Source: Shewanella aquimarina (GTDB lineage Bacteria; Pseudomonadota; Gammaproteobacteria; Enterobacterales; Shewanellaceae). From it: 64,000 nt of DNA. Positions within the stretch are counted from its first letter, which is position 1; the number at the start of each line of letters is the position of its first letter. The notes under the pieces were generated by a model that saw only the letters and a list, made by a program, of their open reading frames with translations, was not told the DNA's origin and did not search any database. The position numbers were made by a program, and so were the translations under genes. The stretch spans positions 372,001 through 436,000 of the forward strand of contig NZ_JAKIKY010000002.1 in the NCBI RefSeq assembly GCF_023349185.1, written 5' to 3'. Positions 8,703 through 17,283 of the stretch are shown here, piece by piece.

Positions 8703-9015
8703 TGGTGCTCTCTTCCTCACTGAGTTATTTTTTTGATTTTAAAGCTATGGCCATAGAGCTTACCAAGCTGAACAACAAAGTTAAAACGCTTATCAGCGAG
8801 ACAATTGTAATAAAAAAATACATAGCTTAATGGCTGGTTGGGCGACATAGGGTGTCATTGCCCTGTTAGGTCTGAGTGTCTACGAGAGTGTGCCTTGGCG
8901 TGGGTCACAGCCTTAGATGGCAAGATAGGTTAGTGTAAAGAGACGCCCGCAGCGATAGCGTGGCGTTAGGTTTGGATAGTTAGGGTATTGAGAGTAACGA
9001 GAGTAAGGAGTTGTT
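8703..9015. other. Divergent intergenic region between M13 peptidase and cupin genes
   Basis: About 310 bases separate two divergent starts and should hold both promoters. It is AT-rich next to the peptidase gene (poly-A and poly-T runs near 8728-8820). I could not pick out a convincing promoter pair or a dyad operator. The cupin start is preceded by TAAGGAG (9004-9010). Confidence 0.4.
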
Positions 9016-9486
9016 ATGCAGGGCGCGGATTATTTCATTAAGGAGCTTGAGTTAGAACAGCATGTCGAAGGGGGCTATTACTGTTCCTCCTACCGGGCAC
9101 AGGAGGCCTTCGATGACAAGCGCCAGCTATGGACCAGTATTTACTTCCTGCTGCGTACCGGTGAGGTGTCTCACTTTCATCGATTGACCGCCGACGAGAT
9201 GTGGTATTTCCATGGCGGTGAGCCGTTGACGATCTATATGATCGACGAGGCGGGCGAGTTGACCACGGCTCAGCTGGGGCTAGATATTGCCGCCGGTCAA
9301 CGACCACAATTTCTGGTGCCTAAGGGCTGTATCTTCGGCTCTGCGATGAACAATCCGGGGTTCTCACTGGTGGGCTGCATGGTATCGCCAGGATTTACCT
9401 TCGAGGATTTCGAGCTGTTCGACCGCCAGACCCTGCTGAATGCCTATCCCCAGCATAGGGCGATCATCGAGCGTCTGACCCGCTAA
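9016..9486 (+). CDS. Cupin-fold protein of the DUF985 family
   Basis: The 156-residue protein matches the Cupin_5/DUF985 family: HVEGGYY near the N-terminus, FLLRTGEVSHFHRL, DEMWYFHGGEPL and a C-terminal MVSPGFTFEDFEL. The histidines and glutamate in SHFHRLTADEMWYFH are placed like cupin metal ligands. Enzymatic role is not established for the family; some members are called ureidoglycolate- or sugar-related without firm proof. It has a strong ribosome site (AAGGAG, seven bases before ATG) and ends before a GC-rich terminator shared with the convergent phospholipase gene. Confidence 0.85.
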   Translation: MQGADYFIKELELEQHVEGGYYCSSYRAQEAFDDKRQLWTSIYFLLRTGEVSHFHRLTADEMWYFHGGEPLTIYMIDEAGELTTAQLGLDIAAGQRPQFLVPKGCIFGSAMNNPGFSLVGCMVSPGFTFEDFELFDRQTLLNAYPQHRAIIERLTR

Positions 9487-9513
9487 TCCTGTGGGCTGTT
9501 TTGTGATTGAATA

Positions 9514-9544
9514 AAAAAGGCGCGACCCAAGCGGGCCGCGCCTT
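9514..9544. terminator. Bidirectional terminator between convergent genes
   Basis: AAGGCGCG(A)CC (9517-9527) pairs with GG(C)CGCGCCTT (9534-9544). A run of six A precedes the stem. It lies between the cupin stop (9486) and the phospholipase D-like stop (9563), so it can serve both. Confidence 0.75.
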
Positions 9545-9562
9545 ATCTCACCTAGCGAGTGA

Positions 9563-11008
9563 CTACTTGCTCAGCCACTGGGCAATATAGTCCTTCAGAT
9601 CCACCATGGCGGCGTTACCCACGTAAGGCACGGCAGCCAGGGTGTCCATGTCGGCGATCGGTCTTGCCGCGATGATATTGTTGGCGGCGGTCTTGTTCAT
9701 GGCCGCGTCAATATCCAGCTCGGTCAGAGTCGCGTTGTTGACGATATCCAGCACTGTACCGACTTCGCTTGCGCTGAAGAAGACCCCTTCCCAGGTGCCT
9801 TCCTGATAGGCGGGCTTAGCGCAGTCTGCGCCGTTGCCAGCCACGCAATAGGTGTAGCTGAAGTGTCCCTCAAACTCGGCGGCGGTTTCACTGTCGTGGA
9901 TCACCACGATGTTTTCGTCGTTACCAAAGGCCGCGGCGCCACTGATGTTGTGGGAGCCGGTTAGTACTAGATCGTCGATAATCATGTACTTATGATGGAA
10001 CTTGTCGCCACCGTTTAGCTTGGCTACGCGTACGTCGGCGGGATTTTCCCAGATGTTGTTGGCGGCGCCAGTGTAGCTGTCTACCTCGATCTCGCCCGAG
10101 GTATTAGGCTTTTCAATGCCTAACATATCCTGGAACTCAGAGTAGTAGCGCGAGAAGAAGGAGGCGTCGCCCAAACCTTGCACCTCGACGCCCGCATCGT
10201 GTCTTAGCTCCATCTCATCGGCGACATCCTGGGCGCTGATAACAAATTGCGCCAGATGAATGCGATACTGAGCGTTGCGAATGTATTGCTGCATGTTGTA
10301 CAGGGTCGAACCCACATAGACGCTTGGCGATTGGGGCGTGAATTGTACATCGATGCGGATATTGTCGTTGTTGGTGTAGACAGTTTCGAGCTGGTGGTCG
10401 GGCTTGCCCAGGCCAAAGAGAGAGTCTTTAGCACCGCCCTGACCGTCGCCCCACATCAGGTTGAACTGGTGGGTGTAGACGCTGGCCAGCTGGTTGGAGT
10501 CGATGATAACGATATGGTTATCATTGCCTTCGCTGATCAGGTTACCCTGGGCATCCAGATCGCCGTGGACGCCAGACTGGCTAAAGTTGGTGCTACCTGT
10601 GAGTACCTTCTTGCCATCGACCACGATGAACTTGTTGTGTTGGATCTTGGAGCCTGCGCTACCGTTCTCGGTATCGTCGATCCAGGGCACGCCGCCTTGG
10701 TTTAAGATGGCGATGGCCTGGTCATTTTCACCGGCGATATTGTCTTCGTCGGTGACAAACTTTACATCGACGCCGCGTTGCTTGGCGGCCACCATGGCAT
10801 TGGCGATGCCGGGCAGGTCGAGATCATAGATTGCCATATACAAGGTGCTATTGGCGGAATCGATAAGCTCGATAATTTTCTGTTCAAGGTTGGCTTGAAC
10901 GGCGGGTGGATTGACCACGTGATTAAAGTAAACTTCAACATCATCGGCATAGCTCATTGCTGAAACTAGCGATAACAACAACCCCATATTCAGTTTATTA
11001 ATTTTCAT
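9563..11008 (-). CDS. Secreted phospholipase D-like protein with C-terminal helix-hairpin-helix
   Basis: The 481-residue protein carries a signal peptide (GLLLSLVSAMSYA) and two HKD motifs, HNKFIVVDGKKVLTGSTN (about 125) and HHKYMIIDDLVLTGSHN (about 330). Both have the full HxKxxxxD core, so an active PLD-superfamily phosphodiesterase is expected. Substrate could be phospholipid or nucleic acid. The last 100 residues (TELDIDAAMNKTAANNI, DTLAAVPYVG) look like a helix-hairpin-helix DNA-binding element, which makes a secreted nuclease role plausible. AAGGTAAAAC precedes the ATG. It stands alone with a long AT-rich upstream region. Family assignment is firm, substrate is inference. Confidence 0.85.
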   Translation of the reverse strand: MKINKLNMGLLLSLVSAMSYADDVEVYFNHVVNPPAVQANLEQKIIELIDSANSTLYMAIYDLDLPGIANAMVAAKQRGVDVKFVTDEDNIAGENDQAIAILNQGGVPWIDDTENGSAGSKIQHNKFIVVDGKKVLTGSTNFSQSGVHGDLDAQGNLISEGNDNHIVIIDSNQLASVYTHQFNLMWGDGQGGAKDSLFGLGKPDHQLETVYTNNDNIRIDVQFTPQSPSVYVGSTLYNMQQYIRNAQYRIHLAQFVISAQDVADEMELRHDAGVEVQGLGDASFFSRYYSEFQDMLGIEKPNTSGEIEVDSYTGAANNIWENPADVRVAKLNGGDKFHHKYMIIDDLVLTGSHNISGAAAFGNDENIVVIHDSETAAEFEGHFSYTYCVAGNGADCAKPAYQEGTWEGVFFSASEVGTVLDIVNNATLTELDIDAAMNKTAANNIIAARPIADMDTLAAVPYVGNAAMVDLKDYIAQWLSK

Positions 11009-11623
11009 GTTTTACCTTATTTTTATAATAAAAGTGTAAATCGAAAATGAGTAATCTGAATCCAAATTTCATTGTAGGTTTTAGCTACATTTAACCATCC
11101 TTAGTTTAAAAACTCGACAGCATACTAACAGTCTATTGTGACATTTAGTAGATGTTATTTAACAAAAGTTATACAAATGTCTCAAAATTTGTACCTTTTA
11201 AAATGTTCATATTTTCTGTTAGTTATGCGGCGCTTTGAATAAGAGTTGCGCAATTAGTCAGCGAAAGTGACTAATCATTCCGTTGCGATTGTTTTGCTTT
11301 GAAAACAGTAGGCTGGGCTTGTTATTGCTCTTGGGGGATTCTGAGTTTTTAGCGATTAGAGCAAGTGAGTTATAACTGGTTAATATTATTTGCTTATGTT
11401 TTTAATGCTTCAGTTTTATTTGCGTAACGCCTGGTTGTTAATTAACTGTTAATTGGCTTGTATTAAAAACAGGCGGGTTGGTATGGGGTATTTTTTTTTG
11501 GGTGTTTCTGAATATAAATAAGTCATAATATTAAGGTGGAAGAGGAAAGCTTTTGAATATGGTAGAAAGTATAAAATGGGCCGATTAAGTGATATTAATA
11601 GACCCATTTAAGCGCTGTTTTTC
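11009..11623. other. AT-rich intergenic region upstream of the phospholipase D-like gene
   Basis: About 615 bases with no open frame of substance on either strand. The composition is much AT-richer than the neighbouring genes. It must carry the phospholipase promoter (reading leftward) and the 3' end of the DUF1840 gene. No hairpin or dyad stood out, so function of the excess length is unknown. Confidence 0.5.
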
Positions 11624-11926
11624 TTATTCCCACATTACGTTGTCATTGTTTTTAACTGCCGACTCGAATAGCTCGATAAGGGGAAGCGCCCTCTGTCTCA
11701 GGCTCACGAAGGGACCCTTTTCATCCTCATCTTCTGCCGTCTGAGGCGCCTCGGTTGGAGCGTTCGCCACCGCCTGTTGCAGACGGGTGAGGGCGGCGGG
11801 CACATCTTCGGCGCGTATTGCACCGGGCACCGAAGTGCTGTGGCCGAGTATCTTTAGGAAGGTCTGTGCCACATCGCCAAACAGGGTGATATTGGCATAG
11901 TGCTTGGTTTTAAAGGTGACTAACAT
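11624..11926 (-). CDS. DUF1840 domain protein
   Basis: The 100-residue protein has the DUF1840 pattern: MLVTFKTKHYANITLFGDVA at the start, a central acidic linker (APQTAEDEDEK) and RALPLIELFESAVKNNDNVMW at the end. Family function is unknown; it is found as a single small gene in many proteobacteria. No signal peptide or membrane segment. It is divergent from the TerB-like module with a 325-base gap. Confidence 0.85.
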   Translation of the reverse strand: MLVTFKTKHYANITLFGDVAQTFLKILGHSTSVPGAIRAEDVPAALTRLQQAVANAPTEAPQTAEDEDEKGPFVSLRQRALPLIELFESAVKNNDNVMWE

Positions 11927-12145
11927 TGCGCGACTCCTTGATGAATGCCCTGCAAGGTGGGCGTCTCCCCTCTGTTGCTGTGCCGTTTACGCCGCTAACG
12001 GCGGCGGAATATTGCTTCGCCAGCGGGCAACAATTCACACTTGTATATCCCGTAGATCAAATTATAACCTATTGTCTATTAAACGTTTTGTTAAATTTCA
12101 TTCGATGAGATTGTGACCTCGGTTTCATTTGCCTGTAATGGGACA

Positions 12146-12154
12146 TGCTATAAA
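12146..12154 (+). promoter_or_regulatory. Extended -10 promoter element of the two-gene TerB-like module
   Basis: TGC-TATAAA (12146-12154) matches an extended -10 (TGnTATAAT) with one change. No good -35 is visible at the right distance, which fits an extended -10 promoter. It lies about 100 bases before the chosen start at 12252. Confidence 0.4.
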
Positions 12155-12251
12155 TAGCAACACTCATTTCGGCGCTCATCAATCGCGCATTTGGCCATGG
12201 GAAGGACCCTTGTTTCGCCGTCTCTTCCCGGGCAATTCACAAGGAAGCAAG

Positions 12252-13904
12252 ATGCAAGAGATCAATACCTTCATCAAAGAAAACATAGGCAGCGTCAGCA
12301 AGAATGTCTTCGTCGCTCCTGGGATCCCAGAGAAAAAGCTCAACAACGCGGCCAAGTCTATGGGGCTGACGGACAGGGTCAATACCATCATCGCCATCTA
12401 TGACAACACCTTGTTCGGCAGCGCTAAGGATGGCCTGGCCTTTACCGGGGAACACCTGGTGTTTAAGCCTATGTTCGATGAACCAATGATCTTCCCCTAT
12501 AGCGATATCGAGAAGGTGGATTATGTCGAATACGTTTCGACAAACGATAAGGGTAAGGAGAAGAAGGAGGTCGTTGTCGAGCTCCTGAGAAAGGATGGCT
12601 CACGTAACACCATAGACGGCCTAATCGATTGCGACTACCGGCTGCTGGCCGAGATCCTCAATCGCGCGGTGACCGAGTGCGACAGCTTTGAGGAGGAGAA
12701 TCAGATAGTCACCCTGGCGGAGATGTCTGAGGCGCTAAAGGTTGCCTATGTCAAAGTGATCGCCAACATGGCTTTTGCCGACGATGGTGAGGTGGATAAG
12801 AAGGAGTTTTCCGAGATTCTGATGCTGATGACCCGGCTGGAGCTGACCACCGAGTCTCGCTTCGAGCTGCGCAGCTATCTGTCCAGCGAGCACAATCAAG
12901 TTCCCCTGGTTGATCTGCTGGCCATCATTGACGCCGAGTGCGTACCCAGCCACAACAAGGCGGTGAAGATCTCTCTGGTGAAAGACCTTATCAGTACCTA
13001 CATGAGCGTCAACGATGGGTCCTATGAAAACTTCGCCTTCCTCGACGAGCATCAAGCACTGTTTGGTGTGTCCGACGATGAGGTGGAGCTGGCGCTGATG
13101 GCGATTAAGAACGACTTCAACATGCTCAGGGAAGACTTTACCGATGACGCCCTGAAGCGTGGCATGAAGGAGTTATCGGCCAAGGCCGGCGCGGTCGGTG
13201 TGCCGCTGGCCGCCGTCTATCTGTCGGGCTCCGTGGTGGGGCTCTCGGCGGCGGGCATGACCTCCGGGCTTGCCGCCCTGGGGCTGGGTGGCGCACTGGG
13301 CTTCTCCAGCATGGCAACCGGCATAGGCGTTGCTGTATTGCTGGGCGTCGGTGCCTATAAGGGGATCAAGCACTTCACCGGTGCCAACGAGCTGGATAAG
13401 ACCAAGCGCCGGGAGCTGATGCTCAATGAGGTGATTAAGCAGACCCAGGCGACACTGTCGCTGCTCATCAACGACCTCAACTATATCACCGACAAGTTTA
13501 ATCAGGCGGTGGCCAGCTATGGTATTCAAGATGCCAAGGTGCAGAAGCTGATGAAGATGATGACATCGCTGACGGGGGCCGCCGATGTGCTGAGCAGGAA
13601 GTCGGGTATCATGCAAAACTCCTGCATCAAGTTGCGCTGTCCTATCAAGCTGGACGAGGCCAAGTTGAAGTCGCTGACTCAGGAGCCGCTGAAGAAACAG
13701 TTCTACGCCCTGGTGATGGGATACTACCAGGAGGTGGAAGAGGAGGTTCAGCGGGGGGATGAGTCGGTTAATGTCATAGTGCTTAAGATCAAGCCGGACA
13801 TCCCGACCCGTGAGCTGGATAAACTGGCCACCGTGTTCGATGCCATTGGCTATTTTAAGGCGGCCGATGTGATTAAGGGGAAGCTGTCAGGGATCTTCTC
13901 CTGA
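12252..13904 (+). CDS. PH-like / TerB-like protein with glycine-rich membrane segment
   Basis: The 550-residue protein has three visible parts. Residues 1-130 look like a bacterial PH-like domain (SAKDGLAFTGEHLVFKP, PYSDIEKVDYVE). Residues about 158-285 resemble TerB, an acidic helical domain (IANMAFADDGEVDKKEF). Residues about 310-385 are a glycine/alanine-rich hydrophobic stretch (GLAALGLGGALGFSSMATG) likely to enter a membrane. The rest is helical. TerB domains occur in tellurite-resistance, stress and phage-defence neighbourhoods; that is family knowledge, not proof here. ATG 12252 follows AAGGAAG (12241-12247); an in-frame ATG at 12129 has no ribosome site. The stop overlaps the next gene's start by one base (TGATG), so the two are translationally coupled. 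Confidence 0.7.
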   Translation: MQEINTFIKENIGSVSKNVFVAPGIPEKKLNNAAKSMGLTDRVNTIIAIYDNTLFGSAKDGLAFTGEHLVFKPMFDEPMIFPYSDIEKVDYVEYVSTNDKGKEKKEVVVELLRKDGSRNTIDGLIDCDYRLLAEILNRAVTECDSFEEENQIVTLAEMSEALKVAYVKVIANMAFADDGEVDKKEFSEILMLMTRLELTTESRFELRSYLSSEHNQVPLVDLLAIIDAECVPSHNKAVKISLVKDLISTYMSVNDGSYENFAFLDEHQALFGVSDDEVELALMAIKNDFNMLREDFTDDALKRGMKELSAKAGAVGVPLAAVYLSGSVVGLSAAGMTSGLAALGLGGALGFSSMATGIGVAVLLGVGAYKGIKHFTGANELDKTKRRELMLNEVIKQTQATLSLLINDLNYITDKFNQAVASYGIQDAKVQKLMKMMTSLTGAADVLSRKSGIMQNSCIKLRCPIKLDEAKLKSLTQEPLKKQFYALVMGYYQEVEEEVQRGDESVNVIVLKIKPDIPTRELDKLATVFDAIGYFKAADVIKGKLSGIFS

Positions 13905-15406
13905 TGGCGAGCCGTGATCAGCAAGCGGCCGCCCTGTTAGCCCAGCAGCAGCAGCTCGAGGCGTCGGAGCAGCGCATGGCCGAGCTGGACGCCGCCCTGT
14001 CGGCGCTGCATCAGCATCAAGCGCAAAACGATGCGGCGCTGGATAACATGCTGGAGGATATGCAGTCGATTCTGGACAGCTGTGGCATCGCCTTCGATGA
14101 GGAGATCGCCATCTCTTCCGAGGTGAGCCGTTACTGTGAGGTAACTCAGGAGGAGATCACCTTAGGCATCGGGGCGCTATCGCCTTTAGCCAGCTTGGAC
14201 TTCAACGAGCAGATGAGCTGGCAAGCTTACATCGCCTCGGTGGAGCACTACGCCGAGCAGCAGGGGATAGATCTTAGCAGCGACCCATACCGCCGGCTGA
14301 TGACCCTGAGTCAGCGCGTGGCGCTGGAGAAGCGGATCGCCGAGGAGTTTTCGCTCAAGGGGGCCCAGTGTGATAAGTATGACTATCTCATCGCGGGTTC
14401 GGCAGGTGTGATTGGTGGTCTCATCGATCTCGCCTTCGGTGGTACGCCCAAAGAGAGCCAGTTGACCAGGGGCGCCGACAAGCTGGTGGAAAAGGCGGTG
14501 GAAAACTTTGCCCGCTTCAACGGCTGGCAGGGAGGGCGAGGTAATCAGACCTCCAGTGCTATCAGCTATCTCGAGGGGCTGTTTGAGGTGAACTATGATC
14601 AGGCCACCTCCTTCGGTCCTAACGGCACCGCTGGCGCAGTCAAGCACATGAGTACCAAGAACCACCACCTCAAGAGTCTGGCCCACAGTCCCTGCCTGGT
14701 GGGGCTGTTCTTCTCCATCATCAATCAGTTTACCCAGAGTGCCAGCTTCGTCAGCGAGGGTAAGCTGGTGACCATCTCGGCGGAGGCTGAGCTACAGGGA
14801 CATAACTTCATCGCCAAGATCTTCTGTGGCGTGGCCAACTGGTTTGGGCACCTGATGTCCGACGTGTCCGGCTCGTCGGGGATAGACAGAAACCGCCCCG
14901 ATTATGGCCGAGGCTCGGGGATCCCCATTCCATTCTATAACCTGTTGCAGTTTATGGACGTCGGCGAGTTTGGTCAGCATAGGCAGAGCTTTGCCGTGGT
15001 CTGCACTAAGGTGTTCGAGCAAGGCTATGATCTGCGCCATGGGCTGGGCCTCTGTGTGCCCGTGCTGGTGACCGAGTTGATCACCCGTCTTGGCTGGACG
15101 GTGAAACAGCGCTGTTACCATCAAAAGCCCTGGTCTGAGTGTGTTCCCCTGGCTAGCAATCCCGAGCTTAGGCGGATGCTGTTGGTGGCTCACGGCAGCA
15201 TGTGTCTGATCGATGGTGGCGAAGCGGCGCTACGCTCCGGTGGGGATATGGTGCAGTTTCTGCTGCGCACTAACCTGGTGGGCTGGAGCCGTTTCGGTCA
15301 CCTGGCGCTTAAGGAGATGTATGCCTGGTATAACGCCGGCCATATCGATGCCGAGGCGGTGGATGCCTATCTGGACAGCGAGTATCGCGCCATGTTGGCC
15401 AGCTAA
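13904..15406 (+). CDS. Unrecognised partner protein of the TerB-like gene, 500 residues
   Basis: I do not recognise a named family. The N-terminus (about 1-55) is rich in Q, A and L and should form a coiled coil. Near residue 162 a hydrophobic glycine-rich stretch (LIAGSAGVIGGLIDLAFGG) could insert into a membrane. The central part contains KNHHLKSLAHSPCLVGLFFS and a long conserved-looking helical C-terminus ending in YLDSEYRAML. There is no signal peptide. Its ATG overlaps the TGA of the TerB-like gene, which implies fixed stoichiometry and a shared function. A good terminator follows, so the pair forms a complete two-gene unit. Confidence 0.65.
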   Translation: MASRDQQAAALLAQQQQLEASEQRMAELDAALSALHQHQAQNDAALDNMLEDMQSILDSCGIAFDEEIAISSEVSRYCEVTQEEITLGIGALSPLASLDFNEQMSWQAYIASVEHYAEQQGIDLSSDPYRRLMTLSQRVALEKRIAEEFSLKGAQCDKYDYLIAGSAGVIGGLIDLAFGGTPKESQLTRGADKLVEKAVENFARFNGWQGGRGNQTSSAISYLEGLFEVNYDQATSFGPNGTAGAVKHMSTKNHHLKSLAHSPCLVGLFFSIINQFTQSASFVSEGKLVTISAEAELQGHNFIAKIFCGVANWFGHLMSDVSGSSGIDRNRPDYGRGSGIPIPFYNLLQFMDVGEFGQHRQSFAVVCTKVFEQGYDLRHGLGLCVPVLVTELITRLGWTVKQRCYHQKPWSECVPLASNPELRRMLLVAHGSMCLIDGGEAALRSGGDMVQFLLRTNLVGWSRFGHLALKEMYAWYNAGHIDAEAVDAYLDSEYRAMLAS

Positions 15407-15430
15407 TATCTCATTAGTCTAGGCGCCCTA

Positions 15431-15460
15431 AAAAAGCCCGGTCGTTAAACCGGGCTTATT
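15431..15460. terminator. Terminator of the TerB-like module
   Basis: AAGCCCGGT (15434-15442) pairs with ACCGGGCTT (15449-15457), preceded by A-rich and followed by ATTGC. It lies between convergent genes and may act in both directions; the A run favours the minus strand amidohydrolase transcript as well. Confidence 0.75.
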
Positions 15461-15508
15461 GCTACGTCTTGCTAGTGGGCTTATATCCATCTAGCAAAGG
15501 GCTTATCG

Positions 15509-17179
15509 TTACTGGGTATCCTTGATATCGAATACCTTGTGGCCATTGACCCAGGTCTGGTTCACCTGAGTTTGCCATAGCTGCTGCGGGTCCATGGTGA
15601 AGGGGTCGTTCTCAAGCAGGATGAAGTCGGCCTTCATGCCGGGTCTGAGCTCGCCTATCATGGTTTCCTGATGGGCGGCGTAGGCGGCGTCATGGGTAAA
15701 GCTGTTTAGCGCCTCGGTGAGGCTCATCCTCTCGCCGGGATACCAGCCTAGCTCTGGGCGGTTAGCATGATCCTGGCGGGTGATAGAGGCGTGCAGACCA
15801 AAGAAGGGGTTGGCCGACTCGATGGGAAAGTCTGAACCCGCGGCGATCACCGCGCCGCTGTCTAACAGCTTGCGCCAGGCGTAGGCGCCCTTGATCCGCT
15901 GCGGGCCGACCCTGTCTTCGGCCATGTTCATGTCGCTGGTGGCGTGGGTTGCCTGCATGGAGGCGATCACCCCAAGCTCGGCAAACCTGGGAATATCGCT
16001 CAGCTGCAGTATCTGCGCATGCTCCACCCTATGCCTCAGCGGCTTGGTGTGGGTCTTGGCGATCAGACTCTGGTAATCATCCAGCACCAGCTTGTTGGCG
16101 CGATCACCTATGGCATGGGTGTTCACCTGAAATCCCGCCTGCATCGACTTTAGCATCAAGGCCTTCAGCTCATCTTCCTTGTAGAGCAGCAGTCCCTTGT
16201 GGCCGTGGAGATCCGAGTAGTCCTGCAGCAGAGCGGCGCCGCGACTACCCAGGGCGCCATCGGCGGAGATCTTCACGCTGCTGATATCCAGCATGCTGCC
16301 AGGGTGGTGATAGGGGCCATTGGCCAGCGTCTGGTCGAACTGGCTGTCGTCGGCGGCGACCATGGCGTAGATGCGGATCGGCATCTGCTGCTCATCGGCG
16401 AGTTCACGGTAGGCGGCCAGGGTATCGTGGCCGACACCGGCATCGTGCACGCTGGTGAGGCCTAAACGGGCAAGGTCGGCCATGGCCGAACGCAGTACGC
16501 GGGCCTGCTCAGCCTGGGTCAGTGGCGGGATTTTCTGTTCTATCAGCGCCATGGCATTATCGATAAACACGCCGCTGGGTTGTCCCTTATCGTCGCGGGC
16601 GATCTCGCCGCCGCTTGGGGCCTGGGTGTCGGCATTGATGCCCGCTAGCTTCATGGCGGCGCTGTTGGCCCAGCCGGCATGGCCATCGACCCGTCTCAGC
16701 CACACGGGCGTGTCGGGAAAGGCCTTATCGAGTGTCTTGGCCGTGGGAAAGCTTTTTTCTGGCCAGAGCACCTGGTTCCAGCCTCGGCCCAGGATCCAGT
16801 TAAGATCCGGGTTTTGCTTTCTAAAGGCCTGAACTCTCTCTACGGCCGCCTGTTCAGACTCGCTGCCCTTGAGATCGACGCGGATAAGGTTGAGTCCCCA
16901 GCCGAGCACGTGTCCATGGGCATCGATGAGCCCGGGTAGCATGGTCTGCCCCTTGGCATCGATCATCCGAACTTGAGGGGATTGAGTTTGCAGCTCGCTT
17001 GGCAACTGCTGATAGATCATATCTATCTTGTCACCACTAAAGGCGATGGCGCTAAACTGGGTTAGCTTGCCCTGTTCCAGGGTGTAGCCCTTGAGGTTGT
17101 GGATTAGGGTGGTTTGTGCCAGAGCACTGGCGGAAAGCAGCAGGCCAACGGCGAGGCTTACTTGAGTTAGGGTATTCAT
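15509..17179 (-). CDS. Secreted amidohydrolase of the YtcJ / Amidohydro_3 type
   Basis: The 556-residue protein has a signal peptide (LLLSASALAQT) and the metal-dependent hydrolase fold. Visible signatures are GLIDAHGHV (first HxH), NWILGRGWNQVLWPEK typical of YtcJ-like enzymes, HAIGDRAN, HRVEHAQIL and GSDFPIESANPF with the catalytic aspartate. Members cleave N-formyl or amide bonds in varied small molecules, and the natural substrate is usually unknown. The signal peptide implies periplasmic action, which is common for Shewanella members. It is monocistronic with a short gap to the upstream diguanylate cyclase gene on the same strand. Confidence 0.88.
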   Translation of the reverse strand: MNTLTQVSLAVGLLLSASALAQTTLIHNLKGYTLEQGKLTQFSAIAFSGDKIDMIYQQLPSELQTQSPQVRMIDAKGQTMLPGLIDAHGHVLGWGLNLIRVDLKGSESEQAAVERVQAFRKQNPDLNWILGRGWNQVLWPEKSFPTAKTLDKAFPDTPVWLRRVDGHAGWANSAAMKLAGINADTQAPSGGEIARDDKGQPSGVFIDNAMALIEQKIPPLTQAEQARVLRSAMADLARLGLTSVHDAGVGHDTLAAYRELADEQQMPIRIYAMVAADDSQFDQTLANGPYHHPGSMLDISSVKISADGALGSRGAALLQDYSDLHGHKGLLLYKEDELKALMLKSMQAGFQVNTHAIGDRANKLVLDDYQSLIAKTHTKPLRHRVEHAQILQLSDIPRFAELGVIASMQATHATSDMNMAEDRVGPQRIKGAYAWRKLLDSGAVIAAGSDFPIESANPFFGLHASITRQDHANRPELGWYPGERMSLTEALNSFTHDAAYAAHQETMIGELRPGMKADFILLENDPFTMDPQQLWQTQVNQTWVNGHKVFDIKDTQ

Positions 17180-17283
17180 ATTATTGGTTTTTTATAGGTT
17201 GTATTGGTTTCATACTAGCAGTTTAAGCGTCGCTGGCAAACTAGCCATAGGTAGTGGCAAGTCTGTATTGCGGTTGTTAATCT

